DNA from: Prorocentrum cordatum
Taxonomy: Eukaryota; Sar; Dinophyceae; Prorocentrales; Prorocentraceae
Direction of reading: 5' to 3'
Assembly: GCA_963575745.1 (NCBI GenBank)
Contig: CAUYUJ010014545.1
Span: forward strand, 166,127-218,626
DNA: 52,500 nt
The position numbers and the translations under genes were made by a program. The notes beneath the pieces are model-generated. The model saw only the letters and a list, made by a program, of their open reading frames with translations. It made no database searches and had not been told where the DNA came from. Positions 20,925 through 31,334 of the stretch are shown one piece after another (position 1 is the first letter of the stretch; each line of letters starts with the position of its first letter).

Positions 20925-21410
20925 ACCTCCCAGGAACCCACAGAAGTGACGACAGCCTCACAGGTGGCACCACCCAGGGAAGTCGAGATCTCGTTTGGAT
21001 CCCGCAACAGGGAGCTCACGAAGATGGCGACAGTTGAGCAGGTGGCACCACCCAGGAAACGAGATGTTTCGTTAGCATCCCCGAAAAACGACATTCCAAG
21101 GGATATCGGCCCGTACGACGGCATGCATCCCCTTGGGCCTCCCAGGCGCTCACGAAAGTGGCGACACTTGCGCAGGTGGAAGCACCTAGGCAGCGCGAGG
21201 TCTCGTCTGGGTGCGCGTAAGACGGCGCTCCGCTTGACCTCCCTGGAGCTGACGAAATTGGCGACAGTGACGGTGGTGGCAGTACCCAGGGAGCGCGACG
21301 TCTGGGCGGGCGTATGACCGCGCTCCGCTGGGCCTCCAGGCAGCCTACGAAGGTGGTGACGGTTGCGCAGCTCACAGCATTTAGGCGGGGAGAGGTCTTG
21401 TTTGGTGTTT
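20925..21410. repeat. Degenerate tandem repeat, core about 70 bp
   Basis: Five units start near 20927, 21001, 21140, 21237 and 21330. Each has a CTCCCAGG...GCTCACGAA...GTGGCGACAGTT...GCAGGTGGCACCACCCAGG core. Spacing varies from about 74 to 139 bp, so units have diverged or carry insertions. Confidence 0.7.
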
Positions 21411-23269
21411 GGATGTCCCCCCCTTTTCCAGGAGGCGCCGACTACATACCCACCTACATCTGTCTCGGCTGGGCCACTCTTGGGCCGAAGATCGGTCGTG
21501 CGCTTGGTCAACGCTGGTGCAAGTGGATAGCAACCGTCCATTTGGGGAATTGAAATTACAAATACCGCTGTTTCCCTAATCTTTTCCGGGATACGATCTG
21601 ACCATGAGTTCGAGGCGAGTCCAGCCGTGGCGGCGAGGGCCCGCCAGGAGGCCAGGAGGCTTGGAAGGGTGAAAACGGTGTAAGGGTAGCGGTATCGTTA
21701 TAGGTTCTTCTTCTGACCCATTGCCCCATCAGAAGCAGCCCCGCAGTGCTCTCATGGAGCGCGCTCCGACCAGGATTTCCAAGGCAGGCCCAGCCGCGGC
21801 GGCGTGGCGGCACCCCCGAAGGCCCAGCCAGACCGTGCCTGGAGCGGACTGCGGCCAGGATTTTGAGGCGGACCCAGCCGCGGCGACGAGAGGGGGGCCC
21901 GAATGCCCGGAGGAGCCAAACGCTGGCATGATGTCTACATTCGCCCGCTGTCTTCGATATTGTACTTGTCGCGCCGAGGACCGAACGCCCCACCAGAAGA
22001 GATGGGGGAGACAAAACAGATCTCGCGGACGGACGGCCGCAAACCAGAACTTCGCTGGGATCGTCAGTCGATTGGGCTGGCCTCGCGACCGCGAATATTG
22101 GCACAGGCCGCCGAGTGCAGCCGAAACACCCAGTGTTGGAGGAGGAGGTGGAGGAGGAGGAGTAGGAGGATCCCCTTCTCTCCTCGTCTTCCATCCCCCC
22201 CCCCGCCAGGACAACGCCCTGGCGAACCCCCGGCTGTCGCTCGAGGGATGGGTGCCGGCGGAGGGCCCCTTGCGGGAGCAGTTGGCGGAGGGTTGGCGCC
22301 AGTTCGGCCCCGAGGGCTTGCAGGACGCACTCCTCTTGCTTCACAGCGGTCCGTCGCCATCCCCGTCCCTCTGCAGAATGATGCCGGGTTGCGAAGGTGC
22401 AGTGTCACTCGCAATGACGATTGCGGCCGTTCGCCCTTGCTTCGTTAGGCGGGCCCGCTTGCTTGGTTTGTGAAGAGTGCGGCACATCTCTTGAGCGTTG
22501 GGCCCCCGGGCGAATTGCAATAGGTAATTTGTATGTTGAATTGCGTTGCCCGTGTCCAAGTGAAGCGAGGTTGGCAGTCCGAACAGGGTACTTTGACACA
22601 CGCAGTGCACATCCGCATCCGTGGCTCATCGTGGCACTTGGTTGGCTTAGAGGGCATGTCGGCACCGAACTACGATTTTTCAAGAATTGATCCCGTCGTG
22701 GCCCATCGGTGTTGCACGCGGTCGACAATCCAGGTTCCGGAATCAATGTGGCCGTGCATTTGATGTGTCGTACGATTGGTTAGATTGATATTCGAACAGA
22801 GTGCGCTTGATGTTTCCGAGTTGATACCGTAGGATGTACCGGCTCACATTGTGCAGTATCAATATTGCGGTAGTGCATTTAAAGCGGAGGCCGGCCACAA
22901 TTGTTACATGTCTTGCGCACAGCAAGTTGCCCCGAGCGTTGATTCTGCAAATTGAAGAACGGGCGGTCTGGATTGCACACGAATGCGCAGTATCAGCACA
23001 GTACGAAAATGATTATCCTAATGTTTGACGTTTCGCATGTTTCCGACAGCCCATCCGAAAGTAATCGTAGTCGAGCTATTGCCAGAAAGGAAGAGCATGA
23101 AAAAGTAGTTTGGGCGAAGGACCCTACAGGAAGACAAGTGGAAAATAAGCTAGGGGGCTAGCAAAAGGACTAAACAGTGCGTGGGAAGGACGGAGCGACG
23201 TTGCTGACAGGGTCGCAGAGGTCGGCCGTAACGGGTTACATTTGGATGTAATTCTTTACGGTTGATTTG
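21411..23269. other. Intergenic with a three-copy GC-rich repeat
   Basis: Three related segments near 21607, 21770 and 21855 share GGCGGACCCAGCCGCGGCG-like cores. Open frames of 160-260 codons here overlap on both strands and follow the GC-rich repeats; none shows a domain. 22450-23270 is less GC-rich and featureless. Confidence 0.5.
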
Positions 23270-24530
23270 CGAAACGTGTGAGAGGTGCGCCGAATCTCAC
23301 GAATGCAATTTTTGCAAGTGGGGTTGTCGGTGAAACACCCCCCACGGGGCCAGGAAACGTGCGAGGGGTGCGCCGAAATGAGGTACGCGACCTCAGACAC
23401 TAGGGCGTTCGGTGGAGCTCCCCATGGGGCCGCGAATCGTGGTGGGGGTGCGCCGAAATAGTGTGGAGACGATGTGCGATAGCAGCCACTGGCGCTTGCG
23501 GTGGCGCTCGTAATGGGGTTGCGAAACGTGTGAGGGGGTGCGCCGAAATGGTGTGGAGACGGTGTGCGAACGCAGTCATTGGGGCTTCTGATGGAGACCC
23601 TTTATGAGGCCACGAAGCGTGTGAGAGGTGCGCCGAAATGGTGTGGAGAAGGTATGCGAACGCAGCCATTGGTGCTTTCGGTAGAGCTCCTCACGGGCTG
23701 CGAAACGTGTGATGGGTGTCCGAAATGGTGTGGAGAAGGTATGCGACCGCAGCCACTGCCTTCGGGTGGAGCTCCCGATGGGGTCACGCAACGTGTGAGG
23801 GGTGCGCCGACATGGTATGGAAGGTATTCGAGTGCAGCCATTGTGGCATTCGGTGAAGCCCATAATGAGGCCACGGAACGAGTGAAGGGTGCGTTGAGAT
23901 GGTGTAGAGAAGGTACGCGACCGCAGCCATTGGGGTTTTCGTCGGAGTCCCTTTATGGAGCCACAAAACGTGTGAGGGGCGCGCCGTGGTGTGGAGAGGT
24001 ATGCGACCGCAGCCACTGGGACCTGCTCCCCTGGCGCCACGAAGCATGTGAGAGGTGCGCCGAAATTGTGTGGAGAAGGTATGCGACCGCAGCCACTGGG
24101 GTTTTCGGCGGAGTCCCTTATGAAGCCACGAAGCGTGTAAGGAGTGCGCCGAAATGGTGTGGAGAAGGTACGCGACCGCAGCCACTGGGGCCTTCGGTGG
24201 ATCCCCTTATGGGGCTGCGAAACGTGTGAGGGGTGCACCAAAACGGTTTGGACCAGGTATGCGAACGCAGCCATTGGGGCGTTAATTGAAATTCCTTGCG
24301 GGCCACAAAGCCACAAAACGCGTGAGGGGTGCGCCGAAATGGTGTGGAGAAGGTATGCGAACGCAGCCATCGGGGCCTGACTGAAGTTGAGCTCCTCATG
24401 GGACCACGCAACGTATGATGGGTGCGCCGAAATGGTGAGGACCAGGTATGCGGACGCAGCCCTTGGGGCTTTCGGTGGCGCCCCCTTATGGGGCCAGAAA
24501 ACGTGTGAGGGATGTGCCGACATGGACGTG
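23270..24530. repeat. Satellite-like tandem repeat, unit about 88 bp
   Basis: About 15 units, each containing GTGTGAGGGGTGCGCCGAAA, a TGGTGTGGAGAAGGTATGCG block and a CGCAGCCATTGGGGC block. The GTGCGCCGA core recurs about every 85-92 bp. Units lack stops in several frames, which gives repetitive open frames on both strands (221 and 360 codons); I regard these as by-products. Confidence 0.9.
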
Positions 24531-25929
24531 CGGAGGGCAGAGGCAGGGAGGGAGCAGGAAGGAAGGGAGAAAGGGTTTGCCTTTTCAATACGAGGACCCA
24601 GCACCACAGAACGATCGGAAAATAAAATGCAAGTTGTATTCAACCCTGGCACGAACAAGAACTGCCAAATTGAGATCCTCTGGAAGAGTTTTGGCGACCT
24701 CTGGGAACGATGTGGGCCTTTGAGCAGTTATGCAACTTCTTCGGGGCTCTTTTTCAGAGCTTTCGATGTTCCCACGACAGAGGATGCGGCATGGATCAGC
24801 CCCCCGCCCTGGAGGTGGTGTAATCCTCTTTTGGGGTGCCATTGAGGCTGTCTGAGATTATGTTGAAGCTCGTGTGGTCCCCTCCTGGGATTTCCTTGGC
24901 ATCAGAGGTTCATCGGAGGCGGAAAGGAGAGGAGGTTGTTTTTGACGTGGGTTTATCTGAGGTGTTCTTGGTAGGCTCTGTGGCCACCTGAAACGATGTT
25001 GGACCGACGTCGGGCCTCCTGGAGCCCTGATGGAGGACATATTGGACCAACTTCGGCCATCATGCACACATTTGAGTTGGGAGTCAGCCTTGGGCTATCT
25101 GGCCCCCACCGGCGCAAGGAAATGGCGGCCTCGGTACGCTCGGCAGCAACCAAAGGATCGGAATCTCAGTTTGACCTGCGTTGGACGGCGTTCCATTCCA
25201 GTGACTCTTGGGTGCTTGTCGGGGCTTCCTGGGGGCCTCTTGGGGGCCTCTTGGGGCCTCTTGGTAGCCTCTTGGGCGCCTCAACGTCGCTCTGGTCAGT
25301 CTGGGCACCCTCTAGGCGCCGTCTTGGGGGCTTCTTGGGCCGTTTTGGAGGCGTTTTGGGCCGTCTTGGGGCCCTCTTGGGCCGTTTTGGATCCTTCCTG
25401 GAGCCCATGTGGGCCGTCTTGGGGCGATATGGGACTCTTGGGTCGTCTTGGAGCGTCGGGAAGCGAAAGAGGCAAGAACGCCGAAATGCTTCGAAAACCG
25501 ATGGGAAAGCAGTGATTGTTTTTCCTGGGGCCCATCTGGGACTGCTCCTGGAGGCCTCGTGCAGCGTCTTGAAGGGCTCTTGGGCCGTCTGGAGACCGTC
25601 AAGGCGTCTTGGACAGATCGTTCGGCGATTCGGAGCCCTCTTGAAGCATTTTGGGGTCCTTTGGGGCTTGTTGGGGCTGATGGGGGCCTGTTGGGGTTTC
25701 CCGGCGGCCTCTTGGGAGCATTTTGGGGTTATCTGGGGTTTCGTGAGGTCTCTTTGGGGTTTGGGGGGGGACCTGCGGGGGCCTTTTGGTTTCTCCCGGG
25801 GGCACTCGGGGCCGAGGGTCCGCTTTAGTCCGTTTTCTCGGCAGGGAGCATCTGGGGCTCTTCTGGAGGCGTCTTGGGCCGTCTTGGGACTTTTCTGGGC
25901 CGTTGTAGGTTTTTCGTGAAGCCCTCCGA
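24531..25929. repeat. Intergenic, G/T-rich dispersed repeat from about 25160
   Basis: 24531-25160 shows no recognisable gene. From about 25200, short units such as CTTGGGGGCCTCTTGGGG and CGTTTTGGGCCGTCTTGGG dominate. 25446-25493 (CGTCGGGAAGCG...AACGCCGAAA) matches 47290-47335 on the far side of element 2, and 25611-25640 (GATCGTTCGGCGA) recurs at 48436-48448. This is the family into which element 2 jumped. Confidence 0.65.
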
Positions 25930-26124
25930 CTCTAACGGAGGCTGGGGCAAAGGCGAGAGACAGCGAGCGTTTGTCCGCGGCCGTTTGTGCTCAAGCGGCC
26001 AGCCGCCAAGATATGACTGCGCCTCATCGCGAGGCACACCACTTGCCATTGAGAACAAAAACAGGTTCGCTTGACTTGGCCCGTCGTTCCCGCGATGGTT
26101 GGGCCTCCCAACCCCCTTCGAACT
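25930..26124 (+). repeat. 5' LTR of element 2, internally deleted
   Basis: It matches 46982-47252 but lacks about 80 bp, between CGCGAT and GGTTGGG, that includes the GCTTCGC palindrome. It keeps the leader-like block (25974-25995) and the hairpin GGTTGGG-CCT-CCCAACC (26097-26113). Confidence 0.82.
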
Positions 26125-26136
26125 TGGTAGCGGAGC
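26125..26136 (+). other. Primer-binding site, initiator Met tRNA type
   Basis: TGGTAGCGGAGC starts directly after the LTR end GAACT. TGGTAGC is complementary to the GCUACCA 3' end of eukaryotic initiator tRNA-Met. Confidence 0.7.
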
Positions 26137-27733
26137 TGGCCTGTGGTGGTCAGCTCTGGCTCGACGCCTCACCATCCACGGCATTAGCTGGTGGACTACT
26201 GACATGGCGGAACATCAGGGTGCAGTGGGTCTGCGCCGAGAAATGTACATATCTACGCACCACCGCAAACACACTTGCAGTGCTACCTCCGCTCACTCGG
26301 AGGTCTCTTACATGAGTCCTACCTCTCCGCGCTACTACACTCCTGAAGTCCACCCTCCTACGCCGCTTGGAAAATTTTTCGACGACACAATGCATGGCAG
26401 CATGCGATACGATACTGTGCCGCCTCCACTCCCACGCAGGCGAACGACGACGTCACATCATAAACCACAACCACGAAACATCCGATCACGACCTAAGAGA
26501 CCATTGGATGGGCCTCACCACGTTTTGCCTCCTATGGGTCGCTATCGGAAGCGCTGTTGGGCACGTACGTGCAGCGTGGCGGAGACGACGCACGTACTAC
26601 CGGCTCCCACTGGGACCCTGCCGGCAGCGTATCTTCCCGCGAACTCGCTCGCGAGGCGCAAGCCTGGATCAACGTGGCCACAGGCACCATGACCCCCTCC
26701 CAACAGGCCGCGGCACTACAGAGTGGTCTGAGAGGGCTCGCAAGGACCATAGCCATAAGAGCACCCCCCGCAGTCACTAATTTTGGCGTGAATATTGGCG
26801 GTCGCCACACCGATGGCGCCACCTACATCACGTTCCTCCTCAGCACGAAGATTGAAAGTCTAGTGGAGGAACACCAACTTAACTCGGGAGAGGCGCTCAT
26901 CGACTTTCGCGCCCATACGGGAGAGCGGATCGACCAAACGTTAGCCCGCTGCGAGATAGCACGCTTTGAGGCCGAGGCCGCAGGCTTCAACATTCCCAAC
27001 TTCCAGATCCGTGCGCAGCAGCTACTAAAGCCACTGAGCCACAAAATGCCAAGTTCCCAGCAGCAGTTTGACTCTGCGCTAGAGCGCATGAGGTCTCATG
27101 CCCACATTCTTGAGCGAACCCCTGACAACAGTGGTGGTAGTTTTAGCCACGACCATCGCACCGAAGCCTTTCATACCGACACTAGTGCAGAGCAACCTGC
27201 TAACAACGTCTGGAACGACGATCCACAACCAACTGAGGCCACCACCTTAATAGGCCAACAGGGTGGCCAGCCCACGGGGTCGCGAGACTCCTGGGCTCGC
27301 TATCAGGGACCGTCAGCAACGGCGGCCCCTGCCCAAGCCACTACCCTTGTCGGCTCTGCGGGGCAGCCCGCTGAGTCCGAGCTTGACTCGGGCATCGACG
27401 CCAACACCACGTCGGATGAGGGGACTGGCACCCTGGACTACTCCGACGTGCCCGTGTATCTTACCGAAGAGCAACAGGCGCAGCGGTTGCTCCTAGGACA
27501 CCAGAAACACAAACGCCGATGGAGACCCTTCATGAAGAGACCAGTTCGCAAGGCACGACGCGCGGCCCGACGGGCGTTTAGGTCAAAGGGCAAGGGTAGA
27601 GGCAACGGCAAAGGCAAACGACGGAGATCCCATGGCAGAAGTACGCTGGCATTCTTGGCACCCCTTACGGGGTCACAATATGAAGAAACATTCCTGGAGA
27701 CAGGTAGAGGCCGCAGGCGCGCCTCAGACGAGA

Positions 27734-27824
<91 letters not shown>

Positions 27825-27834
27825 GCCGGGGTAA
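26137..27834 (+). pseudogene. gag: gag of element 2
   Basis: Early gag is split over three frames (changes near 26460 and 26570), but from 26557 to the A tract it is one open frame. It holds AQAWINVATGTMTPSQQAAA, TYITFLLSTKIES, ERIDQTLARCEIARFEAEAA, then an uninterrupted bridge (IRAQQLLKPLSHKMPSSQQQ) showing that element 1 lost its frame at 4740. EEQQAQRLLLGHQKHKRRWR and the GKGRGNGKGKRRR tail end the basic region. An ATG at 26312 begins MSPTSPRYYTPEVHPPTP and may be the start. About 60 bp absent from element 1, then 89 A residues, interrupt the end. Confidence 0.75.
27735..27823 (+). repeat. Uninterrupted A89 tract inside element 2
   Basis: Eighty-nine consecutive A residues occur where element 1 has fourteen. 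About 59 bp just upstream (from about 27676) has no counterpart in element 1. The poly-lysine and poly-phenylalanine frames across it are by-products. Confidence 0.95.
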
Positions 27835-27847
27835 CACGCAAGACGCC

Positions 27848-29031
27848 AACGGGAAAACCATGGCATGTGATATCTGCCATGGGACAACATATTCGTCGCG
27901 AACGCCCCGGAGGCGATGGGAGAGGCAGGGGTCCGTCGATACATTCGGCCCAGACCGATTCTGACATTCAGTACGTCGATTGGGGGATTCTTCTCGCCGA
28001 ACCCGGAGACAACCCCACTGCTGCCGCCCACTTCATGGCCGCGAGGCATCTGAGCGCCAGCGTGTCCCTCAAGAGATATGCCGATGAGCTCGTCGAGCAG
28101 ATTTACGTTGGCCAAGACTAGATCAACCTCGCGGACTGGCGGTGCATTCCTATCGAGGGCAACCTGCACATATTGAGTTCGTCGACGATTACAACGCGCC
28201 CGCCGATTCGGATCACGAGATGGCGAGGACACCTGCGGACTCTGATGCGACGATACCAGCTACGGAGGAGGAGCCCCCACTGATGCCCCGACCGCAGGTC
28301 ATTGGAAACCCCGCGCACGAGCGCAACCAATACGAACTCGGACATAACGAAGACTCTCACTTCACGTTCGCACTGCACGACCGGTCTACAAGCCGCCCAG
28401 TTTGGAGGCGAGCACATCGCACCGATGACGACGATGAAGAGTGGGGAGCTGAGAGCCATCATCCGCGACATCGTGGGCGGAGCCATTCGCGCAGGCACTG
28501 GCGCGCCCGCCCCAGTGGCACACAGCGCCCACGAACGCCTGATCGGAGGATTCCAACAACTCCACCGTGAAGGGAGCGTTCGCGGGGAAACCGCCCCAGG
28601 GCGGCGATCGCCCAGGAGAACCCAATGGCCCTCGCCAACGCCGACTTGTCAGTCACAGGGGCCATAGGCTTGCCCACCAAAATGCATGAGCAGCAGACAT
28701 GCAGTTCTGGCTTGACCGAGGCTACACCGAGCACGCCATCCGCCACCGGCATTCACTACACCAGGTGTCGCGGGACGATCGCGGCAAAATCGTCCGCCCC
28801 AACAGAGGGCGCGGCGCCAAGACGGCCACCGCGCTGGAAGAGAGGGGCGCGAAAAGGGCCATCATGAAGGATCGACAAGAGCAGAGAAGACAGGTCTGCG
28901 GCTGCGAGCATTGTGCGGACCACGGACCAAACTGTCCGATGGGGCGCCCTTCAGGGAATCCCAACTCTCAGCTGACCCCGATGGTCTGGTCCCATGGGGG
29001 CGGTCTAGGACGCAGGGTAGATCCAACTTGA
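27848..29031 (+). pseudogene. Zinc knuckle and middle polyprotein region, element 2
   Basis: GKTMACDICHG keeps the first two cysteines of the zinc knuckle lost in element 1; a frame change then gives GQHIRRERPGGDG, where the last cysteine is R. Next come YVDWGILLAEPGDN, KRYADELVEQIYVGQD and, in other frames, DDDDEEW, RGYTEHAIRHRHSLHQVS and CGCEHCADHGPNCPM. The two copies together define a CxC-x2-C-x2-H-x3-C-type motif of unknown role. Several frameshifts and stops are present. Confidence 0.55.
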
Positions 29032-30420
29032 AATCCTCGCGAAGTACGCTTGACCAGATGTGATTATCGGCCACACTGCTCGCGAGGCATAACGCGGCGA
29101 GCAACAGTGGAAGGACCTCGATGAAGATCACCGCCTCAAGCGATTCAATCGAGGATACCATGAGACTAGGACCGCGGCCACATCTGCGCGGCAACTCGCT
29201 TCTTCCTCTCGTGAAGGTGCTGGCAAATCCAAGGTCGACAAAGAGGGTGACAATCCTGTCCACGCACCAGCAGTTGGCCCCGCCGGCCCTGCTCTGGACG
29301 CAGATTGCACTTGCGAGACAGACAGCAGCGATAAAATTAGCATTTACAGAAATAGGCATCTGCCAAGGTAACGGAGGACATGGATCTGGCACTAGGTACG
29401 ACAATTGCGTACAATAGCAGAGAGATTGGTTGGATAACCTGCAAGGTACTCGGCAAGCTGCTCGATGACGACATCAGCTGGATTGTAAAAGCGGGGCTGA
29501 GATTCAGAACATAGCACTGCACAAGCCGAAAGATAAGCCTCCGCAAGACAGATCCTCACCTAGAGGTGCGGGGGAACCTGCCGCGCCCGCCAGCGCGGAG
29601 ACACCCGCTGAGAAACCATGCAAGGCCCCGAGGCCGCCGATGAATATAAAGTTCCCCAGAAAGAATTTGATGCGTCTCGACCATCAAGCTCAACAAAGTC
29701 AGGGCCACCCGCTACAGCGTCACCCCAGCAGAAGAAGAGAGCGGGCTCAGCCGAGGCCGACCCTGGAAGCAATCAATCACAAGGAGCCGCGGGGAAACAT
29801 GCCCGCAGACACCATTCCAGGGGGCCAGCAGCGGCTGCCGCGGCATCGGTGTCCCAGGGCGGCAGCGCGCCTAAGCTGAAGGAACCTGTAGCCCTTCGCG
29901 GCACCGCACCTGGCAGGCTCCATAGGGGAGCTGGCTGGGCGCCATCGTTGGACGGCGCTTCTAAGACACGCCCCTCGCAGCCAGATGAAGACGGGCCGGC
30001 GCCCCAGGCAACATCCAAGGCCTCAGGAACAGTTCCGAAGATTACCGGATGCCAGTGTTGTGATATTCGTGGAAAAACACAAGAGGTCGTCTGCGGGTAC
30101 AAACTCATCCGCAGCACCCGCTGATGATCCGGCCCCAGCGGGGACACCTGCGGCATCGGCATCTGCATCTGCGGGGCAATCTGCTTCCAGCCTTGCAAGC
30201 AGGCACTACGGGGGGACATTGGGCACTCCTCAGCAGACGATGGTCAACCCAGCATATCGACCCAATGCTGACGACGGTTCAAGCCGCCACAGACCAGTAC
30301 AATGCAAAACAGCATGCACTGCAACGCGCGCGACACGATGGGCTATCGAACGCTGGCGTGTCCGCAACCATATGCGGATACAGCCTGTCCTGTGCTATAG
30401 CACTGGTATAGCACTGAGGT
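29032..30420 (+). pseudogene. Proline/alanine-rich linker region, element 2
   Basis: The frame 29618-30124 contains PQQKKRAGSAEADPGSNQSQ, RHHSRGPAAAAAASVSQGGS and TSKASGTVPK, matching element 1 at 7440-7800. Before it, 29032-29600 aligns poorly. Hairpins lie at 29568, 29595, 30138 and 30171. No enzymatic domain is seen. Confidence 0.5.
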
Positions 30421-30424
30421 TGCA

Positions 30425-31330
30425 TACCTATCGCAGACACTGAACCATGAGTACGTTAGTACGACGTTACCGAATGGTAGGGACCAGCGCAATCGCTCGA
30501 AGTGGCTCACTACAGCCACTCGGCACAAGCCGTTTTACAGAGATGGTATCTCGCATCGGTTCACGGACTACGTCACCTCGTCCGAGGCGTTCGACGGTTG
30601 GGTGGACCTCAGTGACTTGGTGAAGAATTGACCGCCGAGGAACTACGAAGATTGGCATGATCATCACTTGGAAGCCATCAATACAGGCCTCCGAGGTAGA
30701 CAGTGGGCATGCCAAGCACTGGCTGCACTTGAAATATGCGAGCTGGCCGAAAACTCCGGCATGCTAAAGAATCGACTTCAGGTGAAGGAAAGGAGTTCAG
30801 ATACACCGGTGAAACCCGCCCGACGTAGTTTCTGCGGCCCAGCAACGGACACGGCAGCCCAGGCATCAAATGTCCAGAATCATTGTACTCTAGCGTGACA
30901 GACCTGAATGAACAGGGGGGCACCCCGTCATTTCATGCACGGGACCAGATGGGCGAACACCCTGGGTACATTGAGAGCGGGTCTGTCTTGCCAGAGCCAA
31001 GACAATGCTGAGAAAAACTCGGGCAGGATGCCCATGCATGCCTGGAGATGGGCGGATCCAGTCAGGCCTGAGGATTCATCCGAGTGAGCCTCAAGAATCA
31101 GATTTGCGACAACATCCCAGTCAAGCGGTCCGCCAACGAGATCATCATGACGTCGGGTGTCGACGGCCGCATCCCAGTGAGTTCACTTGTCCAACTTATC
31201 GGCATCAAGCACAACATGTACGAATGCACGCACGATCGCGTCGGACAAGTACGGGTCAACGAACTGCATCTTGACGCTCAGCGGGGCGACCTGCCACGGT
31301 GTAATATGGTACCGAAGGAACGGTACGAAG
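30425..31330 (+). pseudogene. Tpt1/KptA-like region, element 2
   Basis: KWLTTATRHKPFYRDGISHR keeps the R-H pair (30521-30526) and is followed by EAFDGWVDLSDLV. After a stop and frame changes come DQMGEHPGYIES, then RVSLKNQICDN and KRSANEIIMTSGVDGRIPVS (31123-31182), a good match to the F/Y-x-S-x-N-x-V-I-L-T-x-G-x-x-G-x-I-P pattern near the end of Tpt1/KptA enzymes. QLIGIKHNMYECTHDRVGQV continues past the known domain. The same order in element 1 supports one ancestral domain captured by the element family. Confidence 0.5.
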
Positions 31331-31334
31331 AGGC

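Noticed and set aside
23270-24530. CRISPR-like array
   Set aside because: Units are contiguous 88-bp tandem repeats without unique spacers, and the genome is eukaryotic.
23564-24658. Repeat proteins of 221 (plus) and 360 (minus) codons
   Set aside because: Both strands stay open because the 88-bp unit lacks stops; no preference for one strand and no known domain.
27438-28232. Frames with long poly-Lys or poly-Phe runs
   Set aside because: Produced by the A89 tract; the gag frame upstream is the real one.
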